Assembly (NCBI RefSeq): GCF_012241385.1 | Contig: NZ_JAAVXB010000004.1 | Coordinates: 1 to 64,000 of the forward strand | Length of the DNA: 64,000 bases | Source of the DNA: Solimonas marina | GTDB taxonomy: Bacteria > Pseudomonadota > Gammaproteobacteria > Nevskiales > Nevskiaceae | Direction of reading: 5' to 3' | In this document: one piece after another, positions 49,892-58,917 of the stretch | How positions within the stretch are numbered: position 1 is the stretch's first letter | Layout: every line of letters starts with the position of its first letter | Position numbers and translations under genes: made by a program | The notes under the pieces: generated by a model | Databases searched by the model: none | Told to the model about the DNA's origin: nothing | What the model saw: the letters and a program-made list of their open reading frames with translations, nothing else

Positions 49892-51024
49892 GCGAACAAG
49901 ATCCAGCCCAGCCCGCGGCGCCCAGCGCGCCTCCCGCATCGCCCGTGCCGCCACCGCAGAAGCGGCTCAACGCGCCGGCGACCATCGCGATTGCCGTGAT
50001 CGGCATCACCGGTGTGCTGCTGATTCTCTACGCCTGGCGGCTATGGCCGTTCTCGAGCGCTGTGGAGCGGACCGACAACGCCTATGTCCATGGTCGCGTC
50101 ACGCTGGTCAGCCCGCGCGTCGACGGCTATGTCACGGCGGTGCCGGTGCAGGACTTCATGCCGGTTCGGGCGGGACAACTGCTGGCGCAGATCGACGATC
50201 ACATCTATCGCCAGCACGTCGATCAGGCGCAGGCCAGCCTCGATTCGGCACGTGCCAGCCTGGCGAATTTCGAGCAGGCCAAGCGCTCTCGCCAGGCCGC
50301 CATCGATTCGCAGCATGCGCAGTTGGCGAGTGCCGAGGCGCAGCTCAAACGTGCCACGGCCGACATGCGGCGCGCCGACGCGCTGATCGCCGACGGCTCG
50401 ATTTCCACACGTGAGCACGACCAGACCGCTGCCGCATTCGAGCAGGCCAAGGCATCGGTGCAGCAGGCGCGCGCGGCGCTGGAAGTCGGCCGGCAGGACC
50501 TGAAAACCACGGAAGTCGGTCGCAGCAGCCTGTCGGCCGCCGTCGAAAGTGCCGAGGCGCAGCTCAAGCTGGCGCAGATCAATCTGCAGAACACGCGCAT
50601 CGTTGCGCCGGAATCCGGTCGTCTGAGCGAAGTCTCGGTGCGCGTCGGCCAGTATGTGTCCCCCGGGAGCCAGCTGATGTATCTGGTGCCGCCGCATCCG
50701 TGGGTGATCGCCAATTTCAAGGAGGCGCAGACCGCCCATATGCATCCGGGGCAGCAGGCCCGCATCCTCGTCGACGCGCTCGGCGGCGCAACGATCTGGG
50801 GCACGGTCGAGCGCCTGTCGCCGGCCACCGGTTCGCAATTCAGTGTACTCAAGCCGGACAACGCGACCGGTAATTTCGTGAAGATCGCCCAGCGCATTCC
50901 GGTGCGTATCAAGATTGACGATGGCCAGCAGCTCGCCGCGCGCCTGTCGCCCGGCATGTCGGTCGTCGTTCACGTCGATACCGCCACCGAGGCGGACGAC
51001 GCCGGCCATCGGACCGCGCCTTGA
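49888..51024 (+). CDS. emrA: EmrA-type membrane fusion protein
   Basis: This 378-residue HlyD-family adaptor has a cytoplasmic Pro-rich head, one membrane helix (ATIAIAVIGITGVLLILYAW), a barrel/lipoyl region (TDNAYVHGRVTLVSPRVDGYV) and a long periplasmic coiled-coil hairpin from about 100 to 240 (EQAKRSRQAAIDSQHAQLASAEAQLK). The barrel then resumes with NTRIVAPESGRLSEVSVRVGQYV. Its ATG overlaps the emrB stop. Confidence 0.93.
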   Translation: MSEQDPAQPAAPSAPPASPVPPPQKRLNAPATIAIAVIGITGVLLILYAWRLWPFSSAVERTDNAYVHGRVTLVSPRVDGYVTAVPVQDFMPVRAGQLLAQIDDHIYRQHVDQAQASLDSARASLANFEQAKRSRQAAIDSQHAQLASAEAQLKRATADMRRADALIADGSISTREHDQTAAAFEQAKASVQQARAALEVGRQDLKTTEVGRSSLSAAVESAEAQLKLAQINLQNTRIVAPESGRLSEVSVRVGQYVSPGSQLMYLVPPHPWVIANFKEAQTAHMHPGQQARILVDALGGATIWGTVERLSPATGSQFSVLKPDNATGNFVKIAQRIPVRIKIDDGQQLAARLSPGMSVVVHVDTATEADDAGHRTAP

Positions 51025-52403
51025 AACGGCATCTGCTGGCCGTTTGCATTGCCCTGCCGCTCGCCGCGTGCAGTGCGGCGCTGCATCCGCTGCCGGACGT
51101 GAAAACACCGGACCATTGGCAGGGCGATACCGCCCCGCTCGACACGGCTGCCGCAGCGGCGCCGGACTGGTGGTCAGGGTTTGGCGATCCCGTGCTGGTC
51201 GATCTGATCGAGACTGCGCTGCGGCAGAATACCGACATGGCCGCCGCGGTCGCGCGCGTCGATCAGGCGCGAGCGCAGGCACGGGCTGCCGCCGCCGGAC
51301 TGTGGCCGCAGCTCAATGCGTCGGTCAGCGCGCAGCGCTCGCGATCGGTGTCGGCGGCGACCGGCAAACCCGTCGAGGCCACGGCCGTCGAGCCCTTGCT
51401 GCAGGCCAGCTACGAGGTCGACCTTTGGGGGCGCCTGGATCGTCTCGATCTGGCGGCGCGCGCCAGCCTGTTGGGCAGTGAGGCGTCGCGCGACACCGTG
51501 GCGCTGACCGTCGCTGCGTCGGTGGCCAAGGCCTATCTTGGATTGCGCGCGATCGATGCACGGCTCGATATTGCGCGACAGACCGTGGCGACCCGCGAAG
51601 CGGCGCTCAAGCTGGCGCGCTCGCAGGCTGCAAGTGGTTACATCTCGCAGCTCGATCTCGATCAATCCGAGGCCGAGTACCGCGCGGCAACGCAGCTGGT
51701 GCCGCAGCTCGAGCAAGCGCGCACCCAGCAACAGAACGCCTTGCGTCTGCTGCTGGGCGAGCTGCCTGGCGAGGTGCAACGCGGCGCGGCGTTCGACGCG
51801 CTGAAGTTCCCGGCCGTGCCGGCCGTTTTGCCGAGCCAACTGCTGCGGCGGCGCCCGGACGTGGCGCAGGCCGAGCAGCAGGTTGCCGCCGCCGACGCGA
51901 GCTGGGCCGCAGCGCGCGACCGCTTGCTGCCAAGCCTGAACCTGTCGGCGTCGATCGGCAGCCTGTTCGAAGCGCAGTTGCCGAATGATCCGGTCAACAT
52001 CTGGAGCGTTGGCGGCAGCATCCTCGCGCCGATCTTCAATCACGGCGCGCTCAGTGCGCAGGCCAGCGCCGCGCAGGCGCAGCGCGTGCAGGCGGTCGAG
52101 GCTTACCGCAAAACGGTGTTGACGGCATTCTCGGAAGTCGAGAATGCGCTCGCTGCGGTACACGACCTCGATGCGCAGATGAACGAAGCGCAACAACAGC
52201 GTGACGCGTTGGCCGCCGCCTATCATCACGCGCAACGCCGTTATCAGGCCGGCTATTCGTCGTATCTCGATCCCCTGGTGGCGCAACGCTCGCTGCTGAC
52301 CGCCGAGCTGGGCCTCGTGCAGTTGCGCGCCGATCAGCTCAATGCTCGGGTTACGCTCTATCAGGCGCTCGGCGGCGGCTGGCGACGTCCAGACGAGCGC
52401 TGA
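51021..52403 (+). CDS. Outer membrane factor lipoprotein (NodT/OprM family)
   Basis: This 460-residue TolC-like channel has a lipoprotein signal (LPLAACSAA). The paired-repeat layout shows WWSGFGDPVLVDLIETALRQNTDM in the first half and LLRRRPDVAQAEQQVAAADASWAAARDRLLPSLNLSASIG in the second. It begins with TTG at 51021, overlapping the emrA stop; no ATG would preserve the signal peptide. It completes the tripartite efflux pump. Confidence 0.93.
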   Translation: MKRHLLAVCIALPLAACSAALHPLPDVKTPDHWQGDTAPLDTAAAAAPDWWSGFGDPVLVDLIETALRQNTDMAAAVARVDQARAQARAAAAGLWPQLNASVSAQRSRSVSAATGKPVEATAVEPLLQASYEVDLWGRLDRLDLAARASLLGSEASRDTVALTVAASVAKAYLGLRAIDARLDIARQTVATREAALKLARSQAASGYISQLDLDQSEAEYRAATQLVPQLEQARTQQQNALRLLLGELPGEVQRGAAFDALKFPAVPAVLPSQLLRRRPDVAQAEQQVAAADASWAAARDRLLPSLNLSASIGSLFEAQLPNDPVNIWSVGGSILAPIFNHGALSAQASAAQAQRVQAVEAYRKTVLTAFSEVENALAAVHDLDAQMNEAQQQRDALAAAYHHAQRRYQAGYSSYLDPLVAQRSLLTAELGLVQLRADQLNARVTLYQALGGGWRRPDER

Positions 52404-52478
52404 CTCAGTCGCGATCGCTGTCAACCGATGGCGGCGCCGGACGTTATAGAGCCGGGACTGTCATTCGAGGAGGCGCCG

Positions 52479-53909
52479 ATGTGGCGCTATCGGTTCATCG
52501 CTACTCTGTTGGGCTTGAGTGTGACGGCGGCGCCGGCCTGGGCACTGACGGACACTCAGGCGCGGCAGCTGCTGTGGCGTACCGGGTTTGATGCGCCTCC
52601 CGAGCGGGTGTCTGCGCTCAGGCCGCTCTCGCAAGGTCAGGCCGTCGATCGTCTGGTCGATGCGGCTGCCGACGATCGCTTGGCGAAGACGCCAGCGCCG
52701 GACTGGGTCGGTGAACCGATCACGGTGCCGTTCGTGCCCAAGGATTTGGGCGACGACGAGAAGCAGGCGTTCCGGCGGATGTGGGCGCAGCGTGATCTAC
52801 AGCTGCAGGCGTGGTGGATGCAGGAAATGCTGACGACCGAAACGCCACTGGCCGAGCGAATGACACTGTTCTGGCACGGGCACTTCACGTCGTCGCTACA
52901 AAGTGTGCGCGCTGGTCAGCTGATGTACCGACAGAACGTCATGCTGCGCGCCAATGCGCTCGGTAACTACCGGACCCTGCTGCATGAAGTGGCGCACGAT
53001 CCGGCGATGCTGCGCTATCTGAACAACCAGCAAAACCGCAAGGGCGCACCCAACGAAAACTTTGCACGTGAGCTGCTGGAACTCTTTACGCTGGGCGAGG
53101 GCCACTACAGCGAGCACGACATGCAGCAGGCCGCACGTGCATTCACGGGGTGGAAGGCGTTGCCACCCGATGGTCGGTTCGTCGAGGTTCGCCGGCAACA
53201 CGACGATGGCATCAAGTCGTTCCTGGGCCAGCGCGGCAACTTCGACGGCGACGACATCATCGACATCATCCTGCGGCAACCGCAAGCGGCGGTATTCATC
53301 GTCGATGAACTCTGGCACGAATTTGTTTCACCGAACCCGGATCCCAGCGAAGTCGAGCGGCTGGCGTCGTCGTTTCGCAAAGATTGGCAGATTGCACCGT
53401 TGATGAAGCAGTTGCTGCGCGAGCCTGAGGTGATCGATGCCCGGAGCGCCGGCACGCTGGTCAAATCCCCGGTCGAGTTTGTGGTCGGCACGGTCCGGTC
53501 CATTGGCTTGCCATTGACGCCGCTATCGGCGGTGCTGGCTGCCGACAGCATGGGACAGGCGCTGTTCTATCCGCCCAACGTTAAAGGTTGGCCCGGCGGT
53601 GATGGCTGGATTACCAGCGACGCCCTGTTGTCTCGGCGCCAGTTCGTGTTGGCGCTGGCTGGCGATGCGCCGATGGTGGCGCCGCAAGGGCAGGGGCGCG
53701 AGGCCAATCTGCGCAAGCGTGAATATCAGCAGCTGCGCCGGCAGCGCGCGGTGGTCGCGCGCCGCTTCGGCGAGTTCGCTGAATCCTTGCCGCCTGATGC
53801 TGCGCTTCAGATGCTGGCGTTGAACCCTGTGCAGCCGCCGGTTGATGGTGCCAAGCCACCGGACCGGCTCGAGACCTGGTTGCTCGATCCGGTCTACAAC
53901 CTGAAATAG
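52479..53909 (+). CDS. DUF1800 secreted protein
   Basis: This 476-residue protein has a Sec signal peptide (MWRYRFIATLLGLSVTAAPAWA). The DUF1800 core includes WWMQEMLTTETPLAERMTLFWHGHFTSSLQSVR, the HxH-containing motif of the family. NENFARELLELFTLGEGHYSE and the late NVKGWPGGDGWITSDALLSR are also diagnostic. AGGAGG lies just before the ATG at 52479. It is paired with DUF1501 11 bases downstream, the usual arrangement. The function is unknown. Confidence 0.9.
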   Translation: MWRYRFIATLLGLSVTAAPAWALTDTQARQLLWRTGFDAPPERVSALRPLSQGQAVDRLVDAAADDRLAKTPAPDWVGEPITVPFVPKDLGDDEKQAFRRMWAQRDLQLQAWWMQEMLTTETPLAERMTLFWHGHFTSSLQSVRAGQLMYRQNVMLRANALGNYRTLLHEVAHDPAMLRYLNNQQNRKGAPNENFARELLELFTLGEGHYSEHDMQQAARAFTGWKALPPDGRFVEVRRQHDDGIKSFLGQRGNFDGDDIIDIILRQPQAAVFIVDELWHEFVSPNPDPSEVERLASSFRKDWQIAPLMKQLLREPEVIDARSAGTLVKSPVEFVVGTVRSIGLPLTPLSAVLAADSMGQALFYPPNVKGWPGGDGWITSDALLSRRQFVLALAGDAPMVAPQGQGREANLRKREYQQLRRQRAVVARRFGEFAESLPPDAALQMLALNPVQPPVDGAKPPDRLETWLLDPVYNLK

Positions 53910-53920
53910 CGAGGCGTGCC

Positions 53921-55078
53921 ATGCACCGTCGACATTTTTTGCAGGCAGCGGCACTGCTGCCACTTTCGCTGACACCGCTGTCGCAGGCGATGGCCGCGGC
54001 ACGTGATCCGGGCAAGCCACTGCGTAGACTCGTCCTGGTCGAGCTCAATGGCGGCAATGATGGGCTCAACACCGTCGTGCCCTATGCCGATGAGCAGTAC
54101 TACACATTGAGGCCACAACTCGGCATTGGCCGTGATCAAGTGTTGCCGCTCGACGAGCGGGTCGGTTTCAACCCCGCGCTCGAGCCGCTGATGCCGCTGT
54201 TCAAGCGCGGTGAGCTGGCGGTCGTACAGGGCGTCGGATACGCCCCGGCCAATCGCTCACACTTTCGCTCGATCGAAATCTGGGACACCGCGACCGACGC
54301 CGATGTCACCAGTAACGATGGCTGGCTGGGGCAGCTCGATGCGCCCGAGCAGTTCGGCCGCAGCTTCGCGGCGAACGCGGTGGTCATCGGTCGCAATCCA
54401 CGTCCAGTGAGCGGGCCGAAGATGGCGCCCGTGGTGATGTCGGACGCGGCAAGCTTCGTCGCCGAGGCGAAGGGTGTACAGGCCGTCGACGATGCAAGTG
54501 CAACGCCAGCCTTGCGCCACGTTCTGAGCGTTGAGCGCAACATCGTTACAGCGGGGCGTTCGATCGGTGCCGATCGCCCCGCGGCGGCTGGGAATTTTCC
54601 CCGTACACCATTCGGTCAGGACGCAGCGCAGGCAGCGGGCTTGCTGATCGGCGATCCGGCGACCCCGATCGTCAAAATTGCACTGACGGGCTTCGACACG
54701 CACGTCGATCAGCGTGGGCGTCAGGATGCGCTGCTGGCGCAATTTGCCGATACGATGGTGGCATTGCGGCAGGCGTTCGTTGCCGCCGGTATTTGGGACG
54801 ACGTGCTGATTGTCACGTACTCTGAATTCGGGCGACGCGCACGACAGAATGCCAGCGGTGGGACCGACCACGGCAAGGCGGCACCGCACTTCATCATCGG
54901 CGGCAAAGTACGCGGTGGCTTGTATGGAGAAGCCCCGCAGCTCGCGCGCCTGGATGACGGTGATGTGCCGGCGACGACGGACTTTCGCCGTGTCTACAAC
55001 ACCGTGCTCGTCAATTGGTGGAAGGCTCGCGGCATGGCCATTGCGCCGCACGAGCACCCACCGCTGTCGCTGATCTAA
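53921..55078 (+). CDS. DUF1501 Tat-exported protein
   Basis: This 385-residue protein begins with RRHFLQAAALL, a twin-arginine motif, so it is probably exported folded, perhaps with a metal. The DUF1501 core is LVELNGGNDGLNTVVPYAD near residue 38 and, near the end, VLIVTYSEFGRRARQNASGGTDHGKAAPHFI. These suit the alkaline-phosphatase-like fold assigned to the family. It is very likely co-transcribed with the DUF1800 gene upstream and would work with it in the periplasm. Confidence 0.9.
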   Translation: MHRRHFLQAAALLPLSLTPLSQAMAAARDPGKPLRRLVLVELNGGNDGLNTVVPYADEQYYTLRPQLGIGRDQVLPLDERVGFNPALEPLMPLFKRGELAVVQGVGYAPANRSHFRSIEIWDTATDADVTSNDGWLGQLDAPEQFGRSFAANAVVIGRNPRPVSGPKMAPVVMSDAASFVAEAKGVQAVDDASATPALRHVLSVERNIVTAGRSIGADRPAAAGNFPRTPFGQDAAQAAGLLIGDPATPIVKIALTGFDTHVDQRGRQDALLAQFADTMVALRQAFVAAGIWDDVLIVTYSEFGRRARQNASGGTDHGKAAPHFIIGGKVRGGLYGEAPQLARLDDGDVPATTDFRRVYNTVLVNWWKARGMAIAPHEHPPLSLI

Positions 55079-55217
55079 TCACCTGCCCGATGGTTGATGG
55101 GCGCCGGGGCAGGACACGTGCAGGAGGACGCTTGAATGAATTCGGCCTCTCGGCGGTTATCGACATTCGTCATGCAGTCACGCGCCGGCGAGTTCTCGCC
55201 GAGGCGAAGACGACCGC

Positions 55218-55772
55218 ATGGCTGACGCCCCCTGGCCGGCCGCATTGGATGAATTTCTTGCGAGCGTCGAGATTCGCGCGCTGCGGATTGCCGAGTTGTC
55301 GACGCAGCAGCGCGACGATGCGCTCGACTTGGTGCAGGACGCGATGCTGCGTTTCACCCGTCGCTATGCCGCGCGACCGCCGGATGAATGGACGCCGCTG
55401 TTCTGGCGCGTGTTGCAGAACCGTATCCACGATTGGCGGCGGCAGCGAATCCGGACGTATCGCTTATTCCAGCGCACGACGCCGGCCGATGGCGAATCGG
55501 GGCGTGGTCAGACCGCAGCCATTGATCAGATCGAGGCGCCGCAGGCGCACGGCGCGGAATTTTTTCAGCGTGCGGAAGCCATGCGCCATCTCGAAGCGGC
55601 GCTGCGTGACTTGCCGCGACGGCAGCGCGAGGCGTTCGAACTGCGCGTCTGGGAAGGACTCGATGTCGCCGGTACGGCGAAGGCGATGGGGTGCAGCGCT
55701 GGCAGCGTCAAGACGCATCTGTCACGCGCGTTGCACGTGTTGCGGCAGCGGCTGCAGGGGGTGTGGCCATGA
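55218..55772 (+). CDS. ECF-type sigma factor
   Basis: This 184-residue sigma-70-family factor has region 2 at about residues 25-75 (DALDLVQDAMLRFTRRYAA, WRVLQNRIHDWRRQR) and region 4 at about 130-175 (LPRRQREAFELRVWEGLDVAGTAKAMGCSAGSVKTHLSRAL). Its stop overlaps the start of a single-pass membrane protein (ATGA), the usual sigma/anti-sigma arrangement. Its own promoter is not obvious in the 139-base gap before it. Confidence 0.9.
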   Translation: MADAPWPAALDEFLASVEIRALRIAELSTQQRDDALDLVQDAMLRFTRRYAARPPDEWTPLFWRVLQNRIHDWRRQRIRTYRLFQRTTPADGESGRGQTAAIDQIEAPQAHGAEFFQRAEAMRHLEAALRDLPRRQREAFELRVWEGLDVAGTAKAMGCSAGSVKTHLSRALHVLRQRLQGVWP

Positions 55773-56131
55773 TCGATGAAGCTCAGTTGGATCGTGATGT
55801 GCAAACGCTGCGCGAGCAGTTGCGTGCCTCGGAATCGACGGATGCCGTGACGGCCATGCGGCTGCACGCCATCCGCCGTGCTGCCCTGGAAGTTGCCGGT
55901 GCGCGTCGGCATTCCCCCAGGGGTGTGGTGTTCGCGACGGCTGTGGTTTTGATTGTGGTGCTTGGCGCGGCGTGGATCTATGGCCGACCGCATCCGCAGG
56001 TCGATGTGTCGTCTGTCGATGCGCTTGACGTGTTGACGGATGACGTGGATTCGGACTTCTACGAGCATCTGGATATGTATCGCTGGCTGTCCGAGCCCGA
56101 CAGTACAGCGACGAAGGACGATCATGTCTAG
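55769..56131 (+). CDS. Putative anti-sigma factor, single-pass membrane protein
   Basis: This 120-residue protein has a cytoplasmic helical head of about 55 residues, one transmembrane helix (GVVFATAVVLIVVLGAAWIYG) and a short acidic periplasmic tail (DVLTDDVDSDFYEHLDMYRWLSEP). There is no HxxxCxxC zinc anti-sigma motif. The ATGA overlap with the sigma gene, the size and the topology support an anti-sigma role by position. Its end overlaps the next gene by 8 bases. I do not recognise a specific family. Confidence 0.65.
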   Translation: MIDEAQLDRDVQTLREQLRASESTDAVTAMRLHAIRRAALEVAGARRHSPRGVVFATAVVLIVVLGAAWIYGRPHPQVDVSSVDALDVLTDDVDSDFYEHLDMYRWLSEPDSTATKDDHV

Positions 56132-56654
56132 GACCGGGCGCGCAGTGGCCGGATGCAGTGGTCTCGCCATGATGCTGGCCGTCGCCGCGGTACCGGTTCG
56201 TGCCGGCGCTCCGGCTCGTTGGGATGCGTTGACGCAGCAGCAGCAGTCGCTGCTGGCGCCCATGCAGCAACAGTGGCCGAATTTGCCGGAAGCTCGCCGT
56301 GAGCGCTTGATCGATGGGGCCAATCACTGGGCACGCTTGAGCCCAGAGCAGCAGGATAAGGCTCGCGAGCGTCTGCGTCGTTGGCAGCAGATGACGCCGA
56401 AGCAGCGCCAACTGCTGCAGCTACGGCGTCAGGAATTTAGACAAATGACGCCGGCCGAGCGTGCGCGCGCCAAGGCCCGTTATCAGCAGATGCGCACCTT
56501 GAGTCCCCAGCAACGGCGACAGATCAACGATCGCTTCCGAAAACTCAGCCAGCAAGCCGGTGGATTGGCCAAGGCATGCCCGGGGGATATCGATCAGCGG
56601 CTCGATTGTCTCGGTGTTCCGCGCTTGCCGGCGTCGGCTGACGGGCCGGGCTGA
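56124..56654 (+). CDS. DUF3106 periplasmic protein
   Basis: This 176-residue secreted protein has a signal peptide ending near VPVRAGA. The mature part is an all-helical, Gln/Arg-rich repeat: LTQQQQSLLAPMQQQW, LSPEQQDKARERLRRW, MTPKQRQLLQLRRQEF, MTPAERARAKARYQQM, LSPQQRRQINDRFRKL. This LTP/MTP spacing is the DUF3106 pattern and recalls Spy/CpxP-like stress chaperones. A C-terminal pair of Cys (residues about 154 and 164) could be disulfide-linked. It starts inside the anti-sigma gene, so the three are one operon. Confidence 0.85.
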   Translation: MSRTGRAVAGCSGLAMMLAVAAVPVRAGAPARWDALTQQQQSLLAPMQQQWPNLPEARRERLIDGANHWARLSPEQQDKARERLRRWQQMTPKQRQLLQLRRQEFRQMTPAERARAKARYQQMRTLSPQQRRQINDRFRKLSQQAGGLAKACPGDIDQRLDCLGVPRLPASADGPG

Positions 56655-56729
56655 GGATTCGCCCGGTGCCCGAACGTCAACAGGCGGCGCTATAGTCGGC
56701 TGACGGGTTAACCAGACGGTGAAGTTGCG

Positions 56730-58253
56730 ATGAAGACGCGAGGATCAGGCGTGTCCCACTCGGTGCGTGCGCTGGCTGGCACGCTAGCGCTGCTGACGTT
56801 GGCGGCCTGTGGCGGTGGTGGCGGTAGTTCGGCGTTCGACGACCGCGTCGGCGACGCATCGCAGTACGCCAACCAATGCGCTGCGCCGCGCAGCGGCACC
56901 GATCCCTACACCGGTGAGGCTTATCCGGACGTGCAAGGCACCCTGGCCAATGAGCGCGACTGGGTGCACGCCTACATGAACGCGATCTACCTTTGGTACA
57001 AGGAGATCCCGAGCGTTGATTCCAGCGGCTACACGGCCAGTGCCTACGGCAGCGATTACGCGGCGCTCGATGCGTACTTTCAGGCGCTGAAGACGCCGAA
57101 CACGACGTCGTCCGGCAAGCTCGAAGACCAGTTCAGCTTTACCTATCCGACCGCGGCCTGGGATGCGCTCGCGCAATCCGGCGTGACGGTCAGCTATGGC
57201 CTGCAGTTCGCTGCGCTGGCGACGGCGCCACCACGCGATTTTCGCGTGGCGTACACCGAGCCGAATCGGCCGAGCAGCAACGACGGGGTCGACCGCGGCG
57301 CCAAGATTCTCGCGATCGACGGCGTCGACATGATCAACGGCAGCGACGTCGATACGCTCAACGCCGGACTGTTTCCGTCCGCCGCCGGCGAGCAGCACGT
57401 CTTTCGTTTTGAAGACACCGACGGCACGACGCAAGACGTGACGCTGACCGCCGAGGACGTGACCGAAACGCCGGTGCAGAACGTCCAGACCATCAGCACA
57501 TCGACCGGTAGCGTCGGCTATCTGCTGTTCAACGATCACATCGCAACCGCCGAAGGCGAACTGAAGAATGCAATCCAGACCTTGGCGGATGACGACGTCA
57601 GCGATCTGGTGCTCGACATTCGCTACAACGGTGGTGGTTATCTCGACATCGCCAGCGAACTGGCCTACATGATCGCCGGGCCGGCGCAGACCGCCGGCAA
57701 GGTCTTCGAGCGGCTGAAGTACAACGACAAAAATCCCCTGGCCGATACGGATAGCGCGACCACCGGCTTTCACAGCACCACGGTCGGTTTCGATCCCAGC
57801 GTTGCCGACGGCTCGGCGTTGCCCTATCTGAATCTGAGCAAGGTCTACGTGCTGGTCGGCGCCGGCACGTGCTCGGCGAGCGAGGCGGTGATCAATGGTC
57901 TGCGCGGCGTCGGTGTCGACGTGGTCTTGATTGGCGATACGACCTGCGGCAAGCCCTACGGCTTCTACCAGGCTGACAACTGCGGCACCTCGTATTTCGC
58001 GATCGAATTCCAGGGCGTCAACAATGCCGGGTTCGGCGACTACGCGGACGGTTTCACGCCGGACTGCGCGGTCGACGACGACTTCGATCATGCGCTGGGC
58101 GATCCGTCCGAGAGTCTGCTGGCCACGGCGCTGAGCTATCGCGACAGCGGCGCCTGTCCGTCGACCAGCAAGCGCGCCAGTCTGGTCTCGCCGGTCAAGG
58201 TCTTGCGCTCGCCGGTCCGCGAAAACCTGATCGTCACGCCGCCGCAGCGCTAG
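56730..58253 (+). CDS. S41-family C-terminal processing protease lipoprotein
   Basis: This 507-residue lipoprotein has the lipobox LAACGG with a Gly/Ser tether. A PDZ-like region near residues 175-240 (PSSNDGVDRGAKILAIDGVDM) precedes the S41 protease core, which has LVLDIRYNGGGYLDIASELA, the nucleophile Ser in GAGTCSASEAVINGL, and a Lys in DTTCGKPYG about 24 residues later. It follows the sigma operon by 75 bases and could be part of the same envelope response, but has its own ribosome site. The substrate is unknown. Confidence 0.88.
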   Translation: MKTRGSGVSHSVRALAGTLALLTLAACGGGGGSSAFDDRVGDASQYANQCAAPRSGTDPYTGEAYPDVQGTLANERDWVHAYMNAIYLWYKEIPSVDSSGYTASAYGSDYAALDAYFQALKTPNTTSSGKLEDQFSFTYPTAAWDALAQSGVTVSYGLQFAALATAPPRDFRVAYTEPNRPSSNDGVDRGAKILAIDGVDMINGSDVDTLNAGLFPSAAGEQHVFRFEDTDGTTQDVTLTAEDVTETPVQNVQTISTSTGSVGYLLFNDHIATAEGELKNAIQTLADDDVSDLVLDIRYNGGGYLDIASELAYMIAGPAQTAGKVFERLKYNDKNPLADTDSATTGFHSTTVGFDPSVADGSALPYLNLSKVYVLVGAGTCSASEAVINGLRGVGVDVVLIGDTTCGKPYGFYQADNCGTSYFAIEFQGVNNAGFGDYADGFTPDCAVDDDFDHALGDPSESLLATALSYRDSGACPSTSKRASLVSPVKVLRSPVRENLIVTPPQR

Positions 58254-58917
58254 CGCGCTGCAAAAAGATCGTGAACCACAGATTTCACAGATTCACGCAG
58301 ATTTGAAGCGAAGCACCAAGACCATGCATTTCTCTGTGTAATCTGTGGTTCACGCTTTTGGCCTTCCGGGGCCTGTGCAGGTTTGCCCGCCGGCCGGGCT
58401 GCCAGCTGCGACCGGGGCGGAGTCGCCGTCTCGGCCGACAAGATTTTGAACCGCAGATTTTGCAGATTGATGCAGACTCAGACTTGAGAATGAAGGCTGT
58501 TCATTCTTCTGTGTCATCTGTGAAATCTGTGGTTCACGCTTTAGCGCTGCCGGGCCTACGCAGGCTTTTCCGGACAGCCGGGCTTCGCCAGCTGCGACCT
58601 GAGGCGAAGCCGCCGCATCGGCTGAGAGGATTTTGAACCGCAGATGACGCAGATTGACGCAGATTCAGACTTGAGAATGAAGGCTGTTCATTCTTCTGCG
58701 TCATCTGTGAAATCTGTGGTTCATGCTTTTGCGCTTCCGGGCCTGCGCAGGTTTCCCCGGACAGCCGGGCTGCCAGCTGCGGCCAGGGCGGAGTCGCCGC
58801 ACCGGCCGACAAGATATTGAACCGCAGATTGACGCAGACTCAGACTTGAGAATGAAGGCTGTTCATTCTTCTGTGTCATCTGTGAAATCTGTGGTTCACG
58901 CTTTTGATTTTCCCACC
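58254..58917. repeat. Tandem array of hairpin repeat units of about 185 bp
   Basis: This gene-free stretch of about 660 bases holds four tandem units, beginning (TGAACC) at 58272, 58447, 58634 and 58818, so spaced 175, 187 and 184 bases. Each has an AT-rich inverted repeat of about 90 bases (left arm with CGCAGATT, right arm TCTGTGAAATCTGTGGTTCA). In units 2-4 a loop with perfect arms AGAATGAA and TTCATTCT lies inside it. A GC-rich spacer of about 95 bases (GGGCCTGCGCAGG, CCGGGCTGCCAGCTGCG) follows. The last unit lacks the spacer. Short open frames recur on both strands but share no ribosome site. Confidence 0.85.

Noticed and set aside
58272-58906. Repeats read as a CRISPR array
   Set aside because: The units are about 185 bases with conserved spacers and internal hairpins, not short identical repeats with unique spacers, and no cas genes are present.
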